A stretch of DNA of 7,440 nucleotides from Spirochaetota bacterium (GTDB taxonomy: Bacteria; Spirochaetota; Spirochaetia; SZUA-6). Below are positions 5,125 to 7,440 of this stretch, in pieces. Within the stretch, counting starts at the first letter, position 1; the number at the start of each line of letters is the position of its first letter. The DNA lies in contig QNBI01000085.1 of NCBI GenBank assembly GCA_003641675.1, forward strand, positions 1-7,440. Direction: 5' to 3'. Under the pieces are notes generated by a model. It saw only the letters and a list, made by a program, of their open reading frames with translations. It was not told the origin of the DNA and searched no databases. Both the position numbers and the translations under genes were made by a program.

Positions 5125-6753
5125 ATGAGTCCGGAAACAATTTTAGTAATTGCCCTTGCTCTAATTTTTGGTGTTCTCGGTGCGAGGTTTTTTAAGATAA
5201 TAAGAATACCTCAGGTTGTCGGTTATATTATTATTGGTCTTCTGTTAGGGGTATCTGTTGCAAACATCCTTACAAAAGAACTTGTCACTGAGTTTGCCCC
5301 TCTAAATTATATTGCCCTTGGAATAATCGGATTTTTAGTCGGAGGTGAACTAAAAAAGTCTGTTTTTAAAAAATTCGGGAGAAATATGATTATTATACTT
5401 CTCTTTGAAGGTACTACAGCATTTTTACTTGTAACCATTTTAACGGGAATTTTTACAAAGAACTGGAGCCTTGCAATTATTCTGGGTGCACTTGCATCTG
5501 CAACAGCGCCTGCCGCAACAGTTGATGTTCTATGGGAATATAAATCTGCCGGTGTTTTAACTACCATGATTTTTGCAATAGTTGCATTAGATGACGGACT
5601 TGCCCTGCTTCTTTACGGTTTCGCCAATTCAATTGCGCAGATACTAATAAACCACAGCGGCTTTTCTCTCTATGCGGCGGTATTAAAACCGCTCTATTCA
5701 ATCGGCGGCGCCGCTCTGCTTGGGATTGCTGTGGCAATAATTTTCAGGCTTGTCCTGGATATTACCAAACATTCCAAACATGAACAGGACCTTGTGCTAA
5801 GTTTTACATTCGGTTCGATCATGCTTATTATCGCCCTGGCTTTTAAATTCGGTTTTGATATGATACTTGCGGAGATGTTCTTTGGGGCTGCATTTGTTAA
5901 TATTGCTCCTTATTACTCAGAAAAAGTTTTTAGTTCCATGAAAGCCTTTTCTCCTCCTATCTACATTCTCTTTTTTGTTCTTGCAGGTGCGAGACTGGAA
6001 CTTAGATCTCTAACCGTATTTACCATTATAACGGCACTGTTATATTTGCTGGGAAGAACGACAGGCAAAATATTCGGGGCTGCAGTTGGGGCTGTAATAT
6101 CCCATTCACCTCCCAAGGTAGCAAAGTATTTAGGGCTGGGCCTTTTTTCACAGGCAGGCGTTACAATAGGGCTTGCAATATCCGCCTTCCATACATTTCC
6201 CGCCTTAGGGCTTTCTATTATAAATATAGTTACATTAACAACCTTTATTGTTCAGGTTATAGGGCCTCCTTTTGTAAAATTGGCTATTACCAAGGCGGAT
6301 GAGATAAATAAAAATATCACAGAAGAGGAAATGCTGGAAAAGTATACCGTGAAGAGTGTTATGAAAACTAATAATCCTGTTATAAAGCAATCTGCCGTTT
6401 TAACAGAAATACTGGAAGTTTTTTCCGGGAGTAATCTGGATGATATTCCTGTTGTTGGCGATTCCGGAGAACTCTGCGGTATCATTAGCCTGGCAAAAAT
6501 AAAACCGCTCTTAAATAGAAATATCCCTGTCAATCTTGTTATAGCAGAGGAGATAATGCTTCCCGTTGCTCATACGATATATGCACATGAGAATCTAAGA
6601 GAAGCTTATAAAAATATGGTAATGAACAACATGCAGTCCCTGATAGTGGTTGCAGAAGACAACCATAAAAAGATGCTCGGAATTATTGAACTAAATAGGA
6701 TTAAAGAAATTCTGCGCGCAGAAACTATTAAACTGCGAGAACTTAAAGCCTGA
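5125..6753 (+). CDS. CPA2-family cation/proton antiporter with C-terminal CBS pair
   Basis: This 542-residue protein has a membrane part (about 1-390) like the other two antiporters: IPQVVGYIIIGLLLG (28-42), ASATAPAATVDVLWEYKSAG (124-143), the Asp156-Asp157 pair (ALDDGLA) and Lys315 in GRTTGKIFGA. After the shared tail (KADEI) comes a cytosolic extension of about 150 residues holding two CBS motifs. The first runs from VKSVMKTNNPV to LAKIKPLL (about 409-463), with DDIPVVGDSGELCGIIS. The second runs from VIAEEIMLPV to LNRIKEIL (about 472-530), with SLIVVAEDNHKKMLGII. CBS pairs usually bind adenine nucleotides and gate transporters; here they replace the RCK/TrkA domain common in Kef-type relatives. 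It is last in the operon. AAGG (5113-5116) lies 8 nt before the start. Confidence 0.93.
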   Translation: MSPETILVIALALIFGVLGARFFKIIRIPQVVGYIIIGLLLGVSVANILTKELVTEFAPLNYIALGIIGFLVGGELKKSVFKKFGRNMIIILLFEGTTAFLLVTILTGIFTKNWSLAIILGALASATAPAATVDVLWEYKSAGVLTTMIFAIVALDDGLALLLYGFANSIAQILINHSGFSLYAAVLKPLYSIGGAALLGIAVAIIFRLVLDITKHSKHEQDLVLSFTFGSIMLIIALAFKFGFDMILAEMFFGAAFVNIAPYYSEKVFSSMKAFSPPIYILFFVLAGARLELRSLTVFTIITALLYLLGRTTGKIFGAAVGAVISHSPPKVAKYLGLGLFSQAGVTIGLAISAFHTFPALGLSIINIVTLTTFIVQVIGPPFVKLAITKADEINKNITEEEMLEKYTVKSVMKTNNPVIKQSAVLTEILEVFSGSNLDDIPVVGDSGELCGIISLAKIKPLLNRNIPVNLVIAEEIMLPVAHTIYAHENLREAYKNMVMNNMQSLIVVAEDNHKKMLGIIELNRIKEILRAETIKLRELKA

Positions 6754-6771
6754 TATTTTTTATGATATACT
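6743..6771 (+). promoter_or_regulatory. Candidate extended -10 promoter for the aminotransferase gene
   Basis: TATACT (6766-6771, 5 of 6) is preceded by TGA, making an extended -10. A weak -35 TTAAAG (6743-6748) stands 17 bp upstream, inside the end of the antiporter gene. Transcription would begin near 6778. The -10 sits in the loop of a 10-bp inverted repeat. Confidence 0.45.
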
Positions 6772-6786
6772 GTCGTTCATAAAAAA
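6756..6786. repeat. Perfect 10-bp inverted repeat around the candidate -10
   Basis: TTTTTTATGA (6756-6765) is the exact reverse complement of TCATAAAAAA (6777-6786), with an 11-nt centre. It starts 3 bp after the antiporter stop. The stem is almost all A-T, so it would be a poor intrinsic terminator; its position over the candidate -10 fits an operator equally well. Confidence 0.55.
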
Positions 6787-6789
6787 ATG

Positions 6790-6842
6790 TTGCCTTGTAA
6801 GGACAGCTGACCAAGCGGTGTCTCTAACAAAAGGCAAAAGGA
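6790..6842 (+). promoter_or_regulatory. Structured 5' leader and ribosome-binding site of the aminotransferase gene
   Basis: TTGCCTT (6790-6796) pairs with AAGGCAA (6831-6837). Nested inside, GACA (6802-6805) pairs with TGTC (6819-6822) and GCT (6806-6808) with AGC (6814-6816). The outer 3' arm abuts and partly overlaps the ribosome-binding site AAAAGGA (6836-6842), which stands 10 nt before the ATG at 6853. The fold could influence translation. It matches no riboswitch class I can recognise. Confidence 0.4.
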
Positions 6843-6852
6843 TTTATCTAAT

Positions 6853-7440
6853 ATGGGAAAGGGTGAAAAGAAAAACCGAAAAAAAATAATAGATGAATAT
6901 TCAAAGCATGTTTCCAGCGGCAAGGTGGCTTTCTATAAAAAGTATGGAATAGATTTCATAATGGGCAAGAGACACGGTCCTTATTTGGAGGATATCGGCG
7001 GAAAAAAAGAAGTTATTAATTTGCACTGCAATGGCGGTGTTTTTAACCTTGGGCATAGAAACAGTGAAATTATAAAACTACTTTCGGAAAGCCTTAATGA
7101 ACTTGATATAGGTAATCATCATCTATTAAGCCCTGAAAGAGCAAAAACAGCCTCCCTTATTGCAGAATTAATGCCGGGAGATTTAACTTATACTGTATTC
7201 GGGGCGGGTGGTGGCGAAGCCGTTGACCTTGCCATAAAAACCGCCCGTGCATATACGGGCAAAACAAAGATTATTTCATGTCTGGGCGGTTTCCACGGCC
7301 ACACCGGATATGCTCTCTCTGCTGGAGATTACAAGTACAGAACGCCTTTCGGCCTAAGACTCCCGGGCTTTGTTCAAGTCCCTTTTAACGATCTTATTTC
7401 TCTTGAAAAGGCAATAGATGATGATACAGCGGCTTTAATA
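6853..7440 (+). CDS. Class III PLP-dependent aminotransferase (N-terminal part, cut by window edge)
   Basis: Residues 1-196 of a cytosolic PLP enzyme of the ornithine/acetylornithine/GABA aminotransferase family. It opens with a Lys-rich stretch (MGKGEKKNRKK). Family landmarks are YLEDIGG (44-50), NGGVFNLGHRN (60-70), the cofactor phosphate-binding region FGAGGGEAVDLAIKTAR (116-132) and GGFHGHT (145-151), the usual aromatic-His-Gly segment that stacks on PLP. The GAGGGEA form replaces the more common GSEA/GTEA. The catalytic Lys lies beyond the window. The substrate cannot be told from this part; this family also includes decarboxylating and mutase members. It has its own candidate promoter and a structured leader, 99 bp after the antiporter operon, so it is probably a separate unit with no obvious link to ion transport. 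Confidence 0.9.
   Translation, partial: MGKGEKKNRKKIIDEYSKHVSSGKVAFYKKYGIDFIMGKRHGPYLEDIGGKKEVINLHCNGGVFNLGHRNSEIIKLLSESLNELDIGNHHLLSPERAKTASLIAELMPGDLTYTVFGAGGGEAVDLAIKTARAYTGKTKIISCLGGFHGHTGYALSAGDYKYRTPFGLRLPGFVQVPFNDLISLEKAIDDDTAALI

Noticed and set aside
4039..6533. Four minus-strand open frames opposite the plus-strand antiporters
   Set aside because: They mirror the membrane-protein codons on the other strand; none has its own motifs or a plausible ribosome-binding site.
6756..6786. Intrinsic terminator after the antiporter operon
   Set aside because: The 10-bp stem is nearly all A-T and would be unstable in RNA; it also overlaps a candidate promoter. It is listed as an inverted repeat instead.

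Overview
The window is bacterial. Most genes have Shine-Dalgarno sequences, there is a 71-nt tRNA-Gln without an encoded CCA, and the gene families are PTS EIIA, CPA2 antiporters and a phosphofructokinase with residues typical of pyrophosphate use. The last trait is common in fermentative anaerobes. G+C looks moderate to low, and lower still in the first kilobase. I cannot assign a phylum from sequence alone. The gene mix resembles what is seen in anaerobic, often uncultivated lineages, but that is only an impression.

Layout: (1) 1-466, minus strand, the N-terminal 155 residues of a 6-phosphofructokinase that runs off the left edge. (2) 467-847, a hairpin-rich element of about 150 bp bounded by an imperfect direct repeat of the tRNA-Gln 3' end, then tRNA-Gln(UUG) on the minus strand with a good promoter upstream. 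(3) 848-2835, a minus-strand operon read in the order EIIA, CPA2 antiporter, short PII-like protein. (4) 2836-2990, a divergent promoter region. (5) 2991-6753, a plus-strand operon read in the order EIIA fused to a PII-like domain, CPA2 antiporter, CPA2 antiporter with a C-terminal CBS pair. (6) 6754-6852, an inverted repeat, a candidate promoter and a structured leader. (7) 6853 to the right edge, the N-terminal half of a class III aminotransferase.

The centre of interest is 848-6753. Two divergent operons carry the same three parts: a PTS EIIA domain with an intact phospho-acceptor His, a PII-like domain, and one or two cation/proton antiporters with the Asp-Asp motif. In one operon EIIA and PII-like are a single protein; in the other they are separate genes at opposite ends. 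No sugar permease (EIIB/EIIC), HPr or EI gene is present. The simplest reading is a regulatory module in which the phosphorylation state of EIIA and a small-molecule signal sensed by the PII-like and CBS domains control a set of Na+(K+)/H+ antiporters. The function is inferred; the architecture is read from the sequence.
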